DNA from: Sitta carolinensis
Taxonomy: Eukaryota; Chordata; Aves; Passeriformes; Sittidae
Direction of reading: 5' to 3'
Assembly: GCA_032173965.1 (NCBI GenBank)
Contig: JAVUNC010000005.1
Span: 45,990,501-46,054,500, forward strand
DNA: 64,000 bases
Shown here: positions 1 to 12,900 of the stretch, piece after piece
Layout: each line of letters begins with the position of its first letter
How positions within the stretch are numbered: position 1 is the stretch's first letter
Notes under the pieces: model-generated
Told to the model about the DNA's origin: nothing
Database searches by the model: none
Seen by the model: only the letters and a program-made list of their open reading frames with translations
Position numbers and translations under genes: made by a program

Positions 1-84
1 TCCTGAGGCATGATTAATTTAATCTCTTTGAACTTGATCCCAAAGACCAAATACTCTGGATTAAGCACAACATGTAATATTTAC

Positions 85-88
<4 letters not shown>

Positions 89-129
<41 letters not shown>
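89..129. repeat. poly(T) tract, 41 T
   Basis: An uninterrupted run of 41 T. Bird CR1 elements carry no poly(A) tail, so this is not an ordinary CR1 end. I see no retrocopy beside it. Confidence 0.95.
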
Positions 130-132
<3 letters not shown>

Positions 133-1995
133 AGGGCTGCATTACTTTTCCCATGCTGTTAATCTGAATTGTTTGGAATAGCCTTAGAGATAACTAGTTA
201 CTCAGTGTTTCTTGGTAGTGCATGAACTATATGCAGAATGCGTTTTTGATGCCTTACTATGCATGTTATTCCAGTTTTGAAAAAACAAGCGCTGTTCTGA
301 TGCAGGTTTCAGACAAATCCTGGTGTGCTAAACCTGAAATGGAGACGCACTCCAGTGGAGAATCTCTAAATGGGGTGCTTGAATGGTCTATAGCCAAGTA
401 AATAAATATTTCCTCATTTTCAAGAAACATGGCACACAGCTGCTCCTGACTCCTTATTGTAAAATAACGGGCCATTTGCTGACTGAAGCAAGCTATTGAC
501 ATTATTGCTAGCAGCTGCTGAACTCTTAGTGTTAACTTAAACAGCTCATAAATGTTAATTATGTTGCAGTTTTGTTAGAGCTCATCTGCATATCCCAGAG
601 GCACTAGCTATTATGTCACACTTTTTTTTCCCACATGAACTGATGACATTTCTTAGTGGAGATTCCAAATAATAACTTCCTAAGTAAGTTCAGTAATTTT
701 ACTGTAGCAGTGAAAGTTTCTTCAAAACTTCTCTTTTAACTACAGTTTCACTAGTACTAGTATAGCTGTACTTAAATTCATTTCAGTAAGCTCAGAGCTG
801 CAGCACATGTGGTGGAATGAGTATGCAGTAGAAGGGAATATGCTGGGTGCTTACTGCCCTGTTGTTGGGAGATTTGTGACAAAGTTAAGTCCAAAGCCAA
901 ACTGAACAAAATCAGTTGAGTTTATCCCATGCTTTGGTTTAAATTCACTTTCATATTGTTATGTTTTTGCTGCTGTTCAAGCATGAAAAGGTTACATGAA
1001 ATGCTTACAGGCTGCTATAAAATCATGTGTTATCTGCATAATAACCACTTAAATGATGTTTTGGGGCCTTTTAACAGTCACTCCCACTCCTCAGCCAATG
1101 GGGATGTGTTCTTAAAAACAAAGCTCCCAAACAAACTAATCCTTTTTTCCCTTCAGGTCAGATTTTGCTAGTGTTCTTTGTAGAAAACACTGGTAAACTT
1201 CCAGAACCTGGTTTTGAGACTGTCAAAATGATTGTGAATATAGCATGAATGAAAGCATAGATAATGAAATGAAAGCTGCTGTACTATCATCGAAGTTTAA
1301 CTTTGTGATTTTAGTCATTGTGACAGTCAGAAAGAGGACACTGCTGTTGGTATTGCATACTATATAGAGAAGTTATTCTCTCATCCTTATTTTTTTTTGT
1401 GGTCGTCTAGTGGAACTTTTTCTCTCCAGGGCAGTGGTGTATGTTTACCAGAACTACACTTTGTGCTTAGAGGATGTACTCCCTACCAAACTACTTGGGA
1501 TTGCAATTAGTCTGGGCTTCTGGTATCAGCCTGTGATTACAGGTTAACCTGGTGACAATGCAGCCATTCCCATACAAAGCTGTATGTTCTCTGCTGTGTA
1601 TTTGGATGGTGCTTTGGTTGTGTGCATGTGTGTTTTTCCTCCTCAGGGTTCTTTCCTGGCTGCTTATAGAGGAATTTCTGTCCCTGAAGTTGTGTGCAGA
1701 CAGGGACAAGTATTGCAGACTGATGCTAAGTGGATCTGATCCTGTATGGTGCGGGGTCCCAACTTCAGCTGGAATCTCTTGGTTTTTTAAGATAGTCTTC
1801 ATATATGGGGTGAGGAAGAACAAAATATGACCAGTTGTTTGGTTTTTGGTTTTTTTGGGGGTGGTAAAAGTATCAAATCAAAGCTATGTAAGGCTAACAT
1901 CAGACCATACTGAAATCTGTGAGCAAGGGTTTGATCTCACAACGTTCAGTCATCTTATTTCCAGAGACAAAATTAAATGTTACTCCTCTTCAAAT

Positions 1996-2249
1996 AGATG
2001 GGTGTAGTCTGGTTTTTCCAGGCCTGCAGTTTCTGAATTTCTAAGTTCTGTTCCTTCTTGATGTTTTGTGTTTCTAGAGCTTGTTCTTAGAGCTTGAACT
2101 TAAACATAAGATTTTGTTACAGAAACAAAAAACTGATACTTGTGTTCAAGTTGTAAGAACAAGCTCTAGAAACTCAAAACATCAGGAAGAAACAGAACTT
2201 ATAAATTCAGAAGCTGTAGGCCTGGAAAAAACAGACTACAGATGGGTGT
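1996..2249. repeat. Long imperfect inverted repeat (foldback / MITE-like)
   Basis: The arm at 2003-2103 is the reverse complement of 2140-2240 at close to 90% identity, with about eleven mismatches in the 98 positions I aligned and a loop of roughly 35 nt. The outer ends read tgtagtctg and cagactaca. The 10-mer agatgggtgt occurs in direct orientation at both edges (1996-2005 and 2240-2249), partly overlapping the arms, as a target-site duplication would. It could be a small non-autonomous foldback transposon, or an inverted duplication made by replication template switching. A transcript would fold into a long hairpin. I do not recognise the family. Confidence 0.85.
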
Positions 2250-3682
2250 GAGAATTGGTTTCCGGATTTGCTCCGAAAAGCCTGGAGTAATACTGGATAA
2301 TCTAGTAGCTTTTGGTTAGAAATGAAACAGACAACTTTTTGGGAAAGTAGAGGGCGACTCCAGATTGTATGGTTCAATTATAATTCAATTACTGATGTTT
2401 TGGGGAAAACATGATTGCAAAAAGAATTCTGGGTTTTTAAAAAAGAACTTTAGAGTCCACTTCTTTAGAAATAAGTGATGTAGTTAATTAGAGTTAGTAT
2501 GACCATCCAACTGTCAATTCTGGTCATATCTTTTCAGTATTTTTTGATGGGTTTTTAGCTTTTTGTTTATTTTTTCTTTTCTTTTTTTTCCAAATGTCCA
2601 CCTAAAAATTCTACTGTTGCCCTTGATTTCTGCCCTATCTATATTCATGTCTATGTAGCAGATGGAGACAGCTTGTTGAGATTAGATACAATTTCACATA
2701 TCTAGAGTGATACATTAAAAAAATATGAAAGAAGAAAAGACACAAATTGTCTCAGTGGTGACTCCAAGTGTCTTCTTTTGAGTCCAAAAGTAAATTTCTT
2801 GTGCTGCATCCTTAAACTGAGAATAGAAGCATACTCAAATGACTGAATTCAGGAAATTAATTAAGAAAATGGTGACTTGAATATTGGCCTTCTTCAAAAT
2901 TCTGGTTAAGAAATACCTTCTTGTGGCAGCACTCCAAATTACAACTTGAGTTTTTTCAACCACGTTGCATGTGTTTTGGCTTTGGTGTGAATTGGGTGCT
3001 GATGAAAAGCATAACTGACTTGGATGGAAGTTTAACACACGTAGAAAGACATGTACCTGAACAATCATGGCTAATGTAGTCCTAAGGCTGATCTCAGATA
3101 ACTTTCTGGACCAAAACAATGAGATAGGAAAAAAAAGAAACAAATTATCCTAACAAGCTTTCCTCATTTTGTTTGTTAATTCTGTAACATACTCAGAAGT
3201 CTGAATGGATGACCTAAATGTTACTGCAAATCTATCTCATTGTTCCAAGTCTTTGAGCAAAGGAATAAATTGATCTTAAACATTAAGACCTGCATTCAAG
3301 GATTTGACTTTGGATTTGTAAAGGACTTAAAGCAATAGTTAAAGGAGGTTAACATAGGTAGCATACAACATAGGATATGACAATGTATGGTGTACACTGA
3401 TGTCTTTGCAGTCAACATTTTGAAACCCAAACAAGCTAGTGAACTGCCAAGTGCTTGTCTGTTCAGGTGGGGAGGCTGTATCACCAGTACCATCTTTCTT
3501 ATTACTTGTGAGGCTCATAAGTAGGAAAAAACAATCATGTTGATTTGGCAGAATCTAAACTTGTGGTTTAGTAAATAACTGGTGTGAGGAGAAGAGAAGT
3601 GATGAAAAACTGAACTGTCAAAAGGTACAAAAGAAAAGTTGTCAACAGTTTTAATAATATTTTCTCTTTTTCCCTCTTGCAG

Positions 3683-3752
3683 ACTTTCAAGTGCTGACCT
3701 TCTTGGTCTATTAAGTTATTATAAACTTTTGCTGCTCTGCGAACATATAAAG
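3683..3752 (+). other. CNOT4: CNOT4 5' UTR part of first coding exon
   Basis: Begins directly after a polypyrimidine tract and AG (3681-3682) and runs to the start codon. The ATG has A at -3, a favourable context. The upstream in-frame codons within this exon are open, but the family protein starts at MSRSPD, so the ATG at 3753 is taken as the start. Confidence 0.75.
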
Positions 3753-3926
3753 ATGTCTCGCAGCCCTGATGCTAAGGAAGACCCTGTGGAATGCCCTCTT
3801 TGCATGGAGCCTTTGGAAATTGATGACATCAATTTCTTCCCTTGCACCTGTGGCTACCAAATCTGTCGTTTCTGTTGGCATCGTATTCGCACTGATGAGA
3901 ATGGACTTTGTCCTGCTTGCAGAAAG
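3753..3926 (+). CDS. CNOT4: CNOT4 exon 2: RING finger (residues 1-58)
   Basis: Starts at ATG 3753 and ends at K58 before gtaaat. All eight zinc ligands of the unusual C4C4 RING are present: C14, C17, C31, C33, C38, C41, C53 and C56. L16 and I37, in the E2-contacting loops of the family, are kept. The exon ends on a codon boundary, so the RING sits in one exon. Reading on into the intron would add about 33 unrelated residues before a stop; this is not thought to be real. Confidence 0.97.
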
Positions 3927-6900
3927 GTAAATCCCTGGAACAGCGGCTTGTCTTGCATATTTCACAAGGTGCTTGCATTGTTGGTACCAAAGACATCCTT
4001 TTCCTTGTGGGAAACAATCATCTAGTCATTGTCTAGATCAAGGGTGAGGTGTTGTATTTTTCAGATTCTGTCTGCATATGTATTGAAGCTGTTATGAAGC
4101 AGCTGGTCTTGGTTTATTAAACTCAGAACCAGATTGATAGGGGAAACTGTGGATCAGAACCAAGGCATGCTGATGCTGAGAGAACTGCCAAAAATAAAAA
4201 TCCTTTGAGTTGGGGTGCTCATGCATTAACAAAGTCTTTTCAGGAAGAACAGTGAGGATTCCAGCATCAGGGGTTTGCGTAGAGCTTAGGTTCAGCTAAA
4301 CTGACAGAGCTGTTTGAGAGGCTAGTTTATAAAGCACCTGCTTGTTTTGATTGTGGCACCGGAGCTTTTAATCCGTATTTTAGTGGATACTAAATATATA
4401 AAACCTTTGGAAAGATATCCAGTAGTATTAAATTTTGAAGCATTTCAAAATCTAGACTGTTTGTCTAGTTCTGATCTTGTTGCCAAATGCTGTTGAAGGT
4501 AGTACTTAATATTTCCCTGTGTCTTGATGTCTGGCTGATTTGGTTGGCCACAACTGTAAACCTCAGCCTCCCTAAGTTGCCTGTTATTTCCTTTGAAGTA
4601 TTTTATTTCTCCCTCTAGTGTTTTGCTTACTCATTATTTCATTATCTTCTGTGTTTAATAAAATTCTTTGTCAGTATCGTCTTGTCTTTAATGACTTCCC
4701 TTGACTGTAACTTTCTTGCCTGGCCTTTCTTTTCTTGTAGTTGCAGCTACTTATGTCTTCTTGTTCTCCTACTATTTAGTCATGATCCTGTCCCTAGTTT
4801 GTGACTCTCTTGTCTTCCTGTCTCATGTTACAGCTTCATTTTCAGACCCCAAGTAATCTTACTTGGTCTCACTATCTTTATTCACTGCCACAGTGTTTTA
4901 TAAGCACTTCCAGTCATATTTTCTTGCTGCTCTTTTGGGCTTTGGCTACACTAGAGCTGTTCACCTGTGTTTGGATGCCTCTGCAAGGCTGAAGGCTCTC
5001 CCACAGCAATGTGTTTGTTTAAAAGTTCTGCAAATTTGCTGCAATATTTGAGCTCTGTGTTCTACGAGGAAGATCTACGTGTCATCAGCCAAATCATTCT
5101 CCACTTGGGATACCTGCTGTAGATGGCACATGGTATAGTAATTTCCCATAGTACAAGAAAATTTCTACTCTTCTGATACAACACGAGATTTCTGGGATTT
5201 CCTTGTCTGTGTAAATTGCTTCGTTTTCCTGGATTTGTTATGCTACTTTTCACCTGTTTGTTATCGGAAGTTTGTGAAATGTATTTGAAGAACCACGGAA
5301 GCAGTGTGCTATTCACTGTCTTTGGGTTTCTGATTTTTCTGAAATATGCTAAACACTTCAATGTGGAATACTCTGCCTTATGATTGGATGTGCAAATACT
5401 TTGCCTAATTGGATACAGTTTGCTCAGAAAAACTGTTTCATGAGGAAACCTCGAATAAGTGCTGTGATTGGAAGGAAACATACTGACCATTCCCAGAGAG
5501 AAAGGAGACATCTTTAATCACAGATGAGGATTATGTTGATACGTTCTTCATCCATGGACTGCAAGATAGTTTTGAGCAGATTTGGAGCTGTATCACTAGA
5601 TGGTAAGAAGCTGGCATGAAGAAGGCTGGCTGAGGAGGACAGTTTCTTCCGTGGCATAGACAAAGACACTGTGATGCAGAGACCACACCAGGATCTTGGG
5701 AATAAATCATCTTGAGCTACAGAGTTGCAGCATTAAATAAGTGAAGAAGCCATCTTTTGAAGTGTGCTGGACAGAAGGAACCAGGTATGTGTATTTGTGT
5801 TCAGTGTGTCTAAGTAGTCCCTGTCTGTGCATAGTAAGGCTTCTGGGGAAAGATCTGAGAATTTTTCTATTCGTAACTCCTATGGTGTACATTGATTGTG
5901 GCCACGTCAAATGCTGAAGCACAGAACATGGCAAAGCAACAAAATTTTATCAGGAAAGTTTATAGTAAGTACAATGGTTTCAACTGGTATGCCACATTTT
6001 TATAATGAGTATACCAGTGCAGGATACTTACTGTGAAATGGACTGTGGATAAACACATTAAAACAAGGATGAGTATATTATTTACAATTACATAATAGAA
6101 ATCAGCTATTTGTGCCAATGTATTGAATGCAGTGTGACTTATGCAGTAACTTGAGCACTAATCAGTGGAGAGGAGCAGTGAACAAGTTCCCTGTTAGGAC
6201 TTTCGGTTGAAGTGTTTGTGGGAAGGTTCTGGAGAAGTCTCTTAACAAAATAGGTTGGTTAAGTGCTACAGTGGCTTATATGCCATTAGATCTTAACTAT
6301 GCATTGCTTATATACCATTATCTTCCTAAGCTTCTTTAATTCGCTTCTAACTGAGATGATGTTGGCTTATGGTTTCTTCTGCCCAGGAGAGAGTACTTCT
6401 ACATGTTTGAACTGTTATATAGCTTAACATCTGCACATGCAGAATACTCTCATGTGGTTGCAATCAATTGATTTATTCTTGCTTAAGTTTCCTCCTGTGA
6501 ATAATAGTAGTGCACAAACATTTGCTTTAGTAAGGTGCTACTGTGAATTAAGCTTAAATGCTGGTTGGAAACTGGTACTTCTTAGTATTAATGTATTAAA
6601 AACTTTCTAAACTTTGTTCGAGTCTTCTGAAATAGACTCTGAAAATAGTCTATTTCTAGAGAAATAAAAATCGTTTCTTTTTAATTCATTAGCTGCAAAA
6701 ATATCTACGTAAAAAATGGAAATGTCTTGCTTGGGGTTCCTGATACCCTTCGGAATTGTAGGTGTAGCCAGTTCAAAGATACTAAGCAAGGCTTCCTGTT
6801 TTTTCCAGTTAATTGATTTCTTAACTGTGAGTCAAGTAGCTACTAACTAGTCAAATTAGAATGAAAATAGGCTGTCTTCAGAAATTTCTGTAGCCAAAAG

Positions 6901-9900
6901 CTGGTTTGGGTCTGCAGACTTGCTGGTTCTGATTGTAAGGCCAGTGATTTTTATCTTTGCAGTGATATTTCTATTTTCCTTTCTGTAAAATTCAGCCGTC
7001 TATGTGCTGTTTGTAATGTGAATAATACATACAATTTCAGTTGATTAATTGGGACATGCCACTCTCAGCCCTTAGTGTCAGTTCCTGCACTCTTTAAATC
7101 CAGCAACAAAAAAGCCTGGCTTGTTCATGTTTCTTAATTACTTTGTTCTTCCCCAAAATATAACGTGATACACAGTTGTTTCTGTGGTGTGGCTTTGACT
7201 TTTTCTCCAGTTCCTTCACTGAGCAGCCTTTATTTCTCCTAGCACCTTGTGTTAGAGATGGAGGGAAATAGTATACTGCTAGATGTATGATCAAGAAACT
7301 AACGTGCTTTAAGCATGTTTTTGTCCATGTTTCTCCTACTACTTCTCCATAAAAGGAACACTTAGTCTTAGTGCAGTCTCCAAAAACCAGTGTTTCTTCC
7401 TATGCTTTTAATCCCACAACTGAGTAGTTTGGTGCAACAATTGATATTTTGAAATAGATAGGAAATTGCTTTTTTTAAAATGTAAGTATAATTGTGTATA
7501 CTGTGCATAAACCTTGTTGACTTTCTTTGTATTTCTTGTTTCAGGACCTACTTGGTAGCAAGACAACAAGTGGGAAATGTTGGTGCATCCATTGTTTGGA
7601 AGGATTGTGACCCATCTGTGAATGACAAAAGCAAAGTGCTTGATAAATCACAGCTCAGCTTTCAAGAATTGGGAAATGGGGAAAAAAGTCTGAAAGAAAA
7701 CAAACCTTAAATAACAAGACAAAATTAGTCAGGAAGACTGAGAATTCATCAAGGGCCATCTCTGATTAGACAAACAAAGACTTCAAAAGAGACATTCAAT
7801 CTTTTGTTGAAGTTCTTGTAGGGACTACCTTGCCCTTAGTGTCAAGAAAATTTGGTCATCTTCCATGATGGCACACTTATTTGGGGAACGTCAATATTTT
7901 TTTCTGAAAAGCGTTAATATAACTTAAGTGAAAGGTGTCAGCTAAACTTAGGGAATCAATGGTGTTAATATTTCCTAATGTCTTGCTTCTGAAAATGCAT
8001 CAATGCTAACAACACTTGAGGTAGCTACTTTGTTTGGATCTCAAATCCTTTATCAGCTAAGGCATTAGAGACAGTATGTTAGGCAGGTATATTGTTTAAA
8101 ACACAGTAAGATGTGGGCATGTCAGTAGCATTTCCTCTTTAGTTGTTGCAAGACCTGAGAGCTTCTGATATGTACAGTCCTCTATCTACTTCTGATTTGT
8201 AGGGTTAGACAGGGTAAACAACATACCAAATGGTGCTGTGAGGTACACCAGCTGTCTGTCCACCTTCCTTGGCTTTCAGAGACTTGTTCCAGCAGTCTTC
8301 AGTGCATGCACCTGTTGGTAGTGGAACCATCATCCAAGTTCATGAACTTCAGCACTGTGGGAAGCAATGACTCCGAAGATGAAATAATTTATTTCCCTTT
8401 CTATAGACTGATTGTTGTCCTTTATTTGAAAGGAAAATTATTTCTAATACTATTTTTAAAGAATTAATTTCTGAAATGTTGATGCTGTGCTTATTTGCGT
8501 TCCACCCTCTTTAAATGTGCAGTATCTCCTAATTTGTTATTATGCCACGCAGAATACATAGATAGGAAAAACATCTATCCCTCAGTTGTGTTTGGGTTAT
8601 TCTTGGGATTCAAGAGGTGTGTGCAGATCCATTTACAGGTCCTGCAAGTCAGCTTATCAGACTAGTTCTATTCTTTGGGAGCATTTTAAGCATGTTGTAT
8701 GAGTGATATACATACAAAAGATGTATTTAATACAGCTCTTCAGTACCTAGTGAGAACTTTGGAAGATTCTATTGCTCAAACAAGTGTGGTTATCCATGAT
8801 GACAAGCCAATTACTGCTGCTGCTTAATCATTGAAATTCCTATACAACTAGCCTCAAGCTTCCTGCTGAGATGGAGACATTTCTCTTCCCCTGATTCTGA
8901 AGTTGATGCCTAATTGTGTTCCTACTAGGAGATTTTATACTTTCCTGTAGAAATACAAGCTACAGTACTATGCTCGAGCTACCCAGGATGTTTCTTGATC
9001 CATGTTCAGGACCTCCAGCATCAAATAGCTGTACAGAGAAGAAATATCCTGCCTGACTTGCTACTTGCAGAGAATAAGCTCTGAATGTGGCTATACATGG
9101 CAAGAAAGAAGCTGATGAGTTTTGGTACTGTTTGCTCTAGTTTCCTTGGACATTCAGGAGCCTTACTGAACCTACTGAAAACCATTAATGCACTTTTTGC
9201 ACAGTACCAAAGAGCAGCACTCTTGCAAGTTTTGCCTTGTGTAGTATAGGATGTAGAGTAGGAATTAGTCTTTGAAATGATGGATTGTGGATATGATAGG
9301 ACATCACTTTATGTAGGGCAAATCATATTTTTGGAACTATCTGTTATAGTGCACTTTTCTTCCCATTCCTACCTGAACTTACTGATAACTGAGTTAACTC
9401 ACTCTTCCTGTAAAAACCCAACATTTTTATTCTTTAGTTTACATGATTGACTAATACAGATTTTGGGAAGCTCATTAAGTGCAAAATTATTCTGCATCTC
9501 AGAAGTCCTCATATGTAGATATGTTAAAACACAAGATAATAATTGGCTGTAGCAAATCTCAGATGATCTTACTAGCTGGTCATTTGCATTCATCAAGTAC
9601 ATTCTGAAATCTATATAACATATTCAGTGTTAATTCTGAGCAACGTGTCTTTTTGAGAAATGTTACGGTTTTCACTGTTCTTCAAGGGTAGCTTGAGTCC
9701 TTATTGTATTTTCATGTTAAGGACAATTTCAGCTACTGCACAAGTATCTTATGCATGTAAATTCCTTTGTGATACTAAAACATGTTCCAGAGGACTTGAT
9801 GTTTGACTGTGAGATGCCATCTGCTCAAGTCAACTGTAGCATATTTTCAGAAGCTATCTCATGTGTAGCATAACCATGTTGAACTTGAAACTGAAAAATG

Positions 9901-12900
9901 GATCTTGATTTGCTTGAATATGTACTCCGAATACTCAGGTCTGAGCACTTGGCGGCTCTTTGAGTAACATTATGCAGCTCTGAAGGAAGATAGGCTTTTA
10001 ACCGTAACATTTTCATCTGCTGTAGATTTTTCTCAGGTTATTTAGTATGACAACTCATTTTGTACTCCTGTCATTAACACAGGACAGTCAGGAAAAGGTT
10101 CAGTTCATTTTTGTTGGACTTGCACACTGAAACCTTTGGTTATGGTAGTACAAGCAAAAACCTTAGTTCAAGGTGAGCTGGTGAGCTTGAGCTTAGCTTC
10201 TTTGTCTTAGGTCTTTGTCTTAATTCACATCTCCTGTACTCTTCTCATCTTTTTACTTCTTTGTGTTTAGAAACTCTTCTTTTTGTTTGAGATATATTTT
10301 ATGTACTTGTTTTTGTGCTTAGCATTGCTTTTTGTGTACAATGTGAAACCTGACTTTTCAGTCTGAAAAAACTGGAACGGGTAAGGAATGTGGGACTGCT
10401 TTGAGGAGTAATCTGGGGCAGAGGACAGTGCACTATAGTCTGCAAGACCCAGCTAGAATAGTGCCTTTGTAGCATGACTAGAGCAGTCTTTCTAGGTAAC
10501 TCTGAGGATACTTGTACTTCTCTTGTATACTTTTGAGATTAACATATACGGTGTTATTATCTGTGTTTGAGTTACCTGTAGGGAGGGAGAGACCAAATTT
10601 CAAACTGGTACATAAGCATGGCTAGAATACTGTTAAGTCAGCCTGCATTAATTGTGTTGAAATTTGTCTCTTCACTAGAAATTAACCATGTAAAGTTTAA
10701 GTAGTATAATGGAGTTACCGTCTTGAACTTAGTGGACCACTGAAATTACATTTGTGTTTTGATTTCATATATCTATCTTGAGTACTTCTAAGTACCCAGA
10801 TCTGTATCAGACAATAAATATGAAGTGAATGGTTTCATCCTGCTTTCACTAAGATCTTGTTAGTGAAATCATAACGGGATGTGTTGGCTGTCATGTTGCA
10901 GCTGCTTGTCAGGTTACTATATTGACTAGGCTGCGGGGTTAGAGTGTGGTTATTGCTCAAATCAATATTATGTCTATAAGTAGAAGAATTCCATGAAGTA
11001 TGCAAGATGTTTCCTTTCCCAAAGGACTGAAAATGCCTCTGTAATGTGGGTGGCCATAACAATCAGATTAGTATAATAAAGAAAATTTTGCATTAAAGCA
11101 TGGTGATTAATGTTTTTCAAAGGTATTGTTTCTTGTATGGGTTGGTTTTAATGCTGTTTGTTATGTTTAGCCATATCCAGAAGATCCAGCAGTGTACAAG
11201 CCACTCTCCCAGGAAGAGCTTCAGAGGATAAAAAATGAAAAGAAACAGAAACAGAATGAGAGGAAACAGAAGATATCAGAGAATCGCAAACATTTGGCCA
11301 GTGTACGGGTTGTACAGAAGAACCTTGTTTTTGTGGTAGGGCTATCTCAGCGCCTAGCAGATCCAGAGGTGAGCAGTTCACACTTGCACATCTTGCTCTT
11401 AGCTTGCTGCCATGAAACACTGGAATGCCCCTGTGTCTCCCTTAAGGGTACAAAATGAAGCTGTATTGAAAAGGTTTAGTGCCATGAGGTCACCTCTTAA
11501 AGGAATTTGGCTTCCTTCTCCATAATAGCCTCAGTGTTTGTCTCTATTTTAGGGGGTACAGGTGCCCTGTGACTTTTTAGGTTTTTTTGGAGGGGGGTGT
11601 GGGGAAAGTTGTTTTTTGTTTAATAATGCAAGTTTGGCTTTAAGTTAAAATTAAGCATTAGGACTTTTCAGGTACTCATTTTCCTAGGTTGGATCTGCTG
11701 GCACTATACAGCTATGTCATGAATCACCAGTTCTAAAATGGGCACTTGATTGGCTTACAAAGAGTAGATATAGAGTATCACACAAACCTGTAGGGACAGA
11801 AGAAAAAAGACAACGCTTGGAAGTATATGCTAGGAAGAACCACAAGGATTATGTCCTTAGGAAGTTTTGGGAAAGAGTTAGTAAGAGGAAGACCCCAGAA
11901 TAAGTTGGCTTACTACTCTGCATCATCAAAAATAAGGTTTTCATTATTATATTTAAAATGCTTTATTTACTTCCATCATCAGTCATAGTTGCAGGTGGCC
12001 AGTGGAGCAAGTGCTAATGCGTAAAGCTATCTTGAATTAGAATATGGAGGAAATATACTAAAGGATAAGATAGATGTCTTTAAAATTATGGTGCCACATT
12101 AAATTCACCTTATTGGACGAAATTATTTGGAGAAATCTCAAACAGAAGTTTCTGAGGTCTCAGATTATGGGCTTTACCAGTCTTTTGGTAGACTGGTAAA
12201 GAACAAATGTAAAAAGCTGCTTTTAGTGAAGGAAAAAAAAAGGAAGGATAAGGAGGGAAGAGGAAAAAAATCAAGCTATAACTGATCTGGTGTATAACAC
12301 TTCAGCATGAACTAAAATACAGCAGCAAGTATTTGCAAGCAACTGTCAGCACTGGCTTGGGGCTATTTATCATTGAAAAATGCGATATGAATTTGTTATT
12401 GAAATTTTGTTTCTTTTACCAGATGGAGGATTTGTAATTAAGAGAAATAGTAGTAAATACAGTTGAATTCCTTTTTTTGTTTGTTTGCTTTTTTACACCT
12501 CAGATAATTTTACACTTAATACTTCAAGTAACTAGAAATGGGTTTATTTTGGGGGTGGGGATGTGCTGTATTAGGTGTTTTAGTATCAATGATATACCAG
12601 AAAATAATGTGTGCTTACTGAATGTTGCATATAGCACAAGGTGACTTGATCTTCAAGAAGTCTAGCCTGAGAGAGATGAGCAAAAAAAGTATACAATATA
12701 TTCAGGTTTTCTACTTAAGCAGGCAAGAAACCTCCTTCATAAATTGCAGTTACTTGGAATGGGACCTTGGCTGCTCTGTGCTGTTTCTGAAAGTAGGTCT
12801 GTGGATCATAATGGAGTACATACAGGTGGATCCTCTTCTGTTGACATGCTTCTGGAGAATTGTGAAGGCTGTGCTGTCTTATTGTACCAGGAATATAATC

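Larger units (their letters stand above)
1..3682 (+). other. CNOT4: CNOT4 intron 1 / 5' flank, no coding exon seen
   Basis: AT-rich DNA ahead of the first coding exon, with no convincing coding segment on either strand. The acceptor at its right edge (pyrimidine tract ending cttgcag) implies an upstream non-coding first exon, which I cannot see and which probably lies outside the window. The stretch holds a T41 tract and a 238-bp foldback, listed separately. Its short open frames have no recognisable domain. Confidence 0.6.

Noticed and set aside
3639..4025. 128-codon frame starting upstream of the CNOT4 ATG and reading into the intron
   Set aside because: The acceptor at 3681-3682 and donor at 3927 cut it; only 3753-3926 is family sequence.
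5062..5511. 149-codon minus-strand frame in CNOT4 intron 2
   Set aside because: No recognisable family, no splice context and no codon bias. The length is possible by chance in a 7-kb intron.
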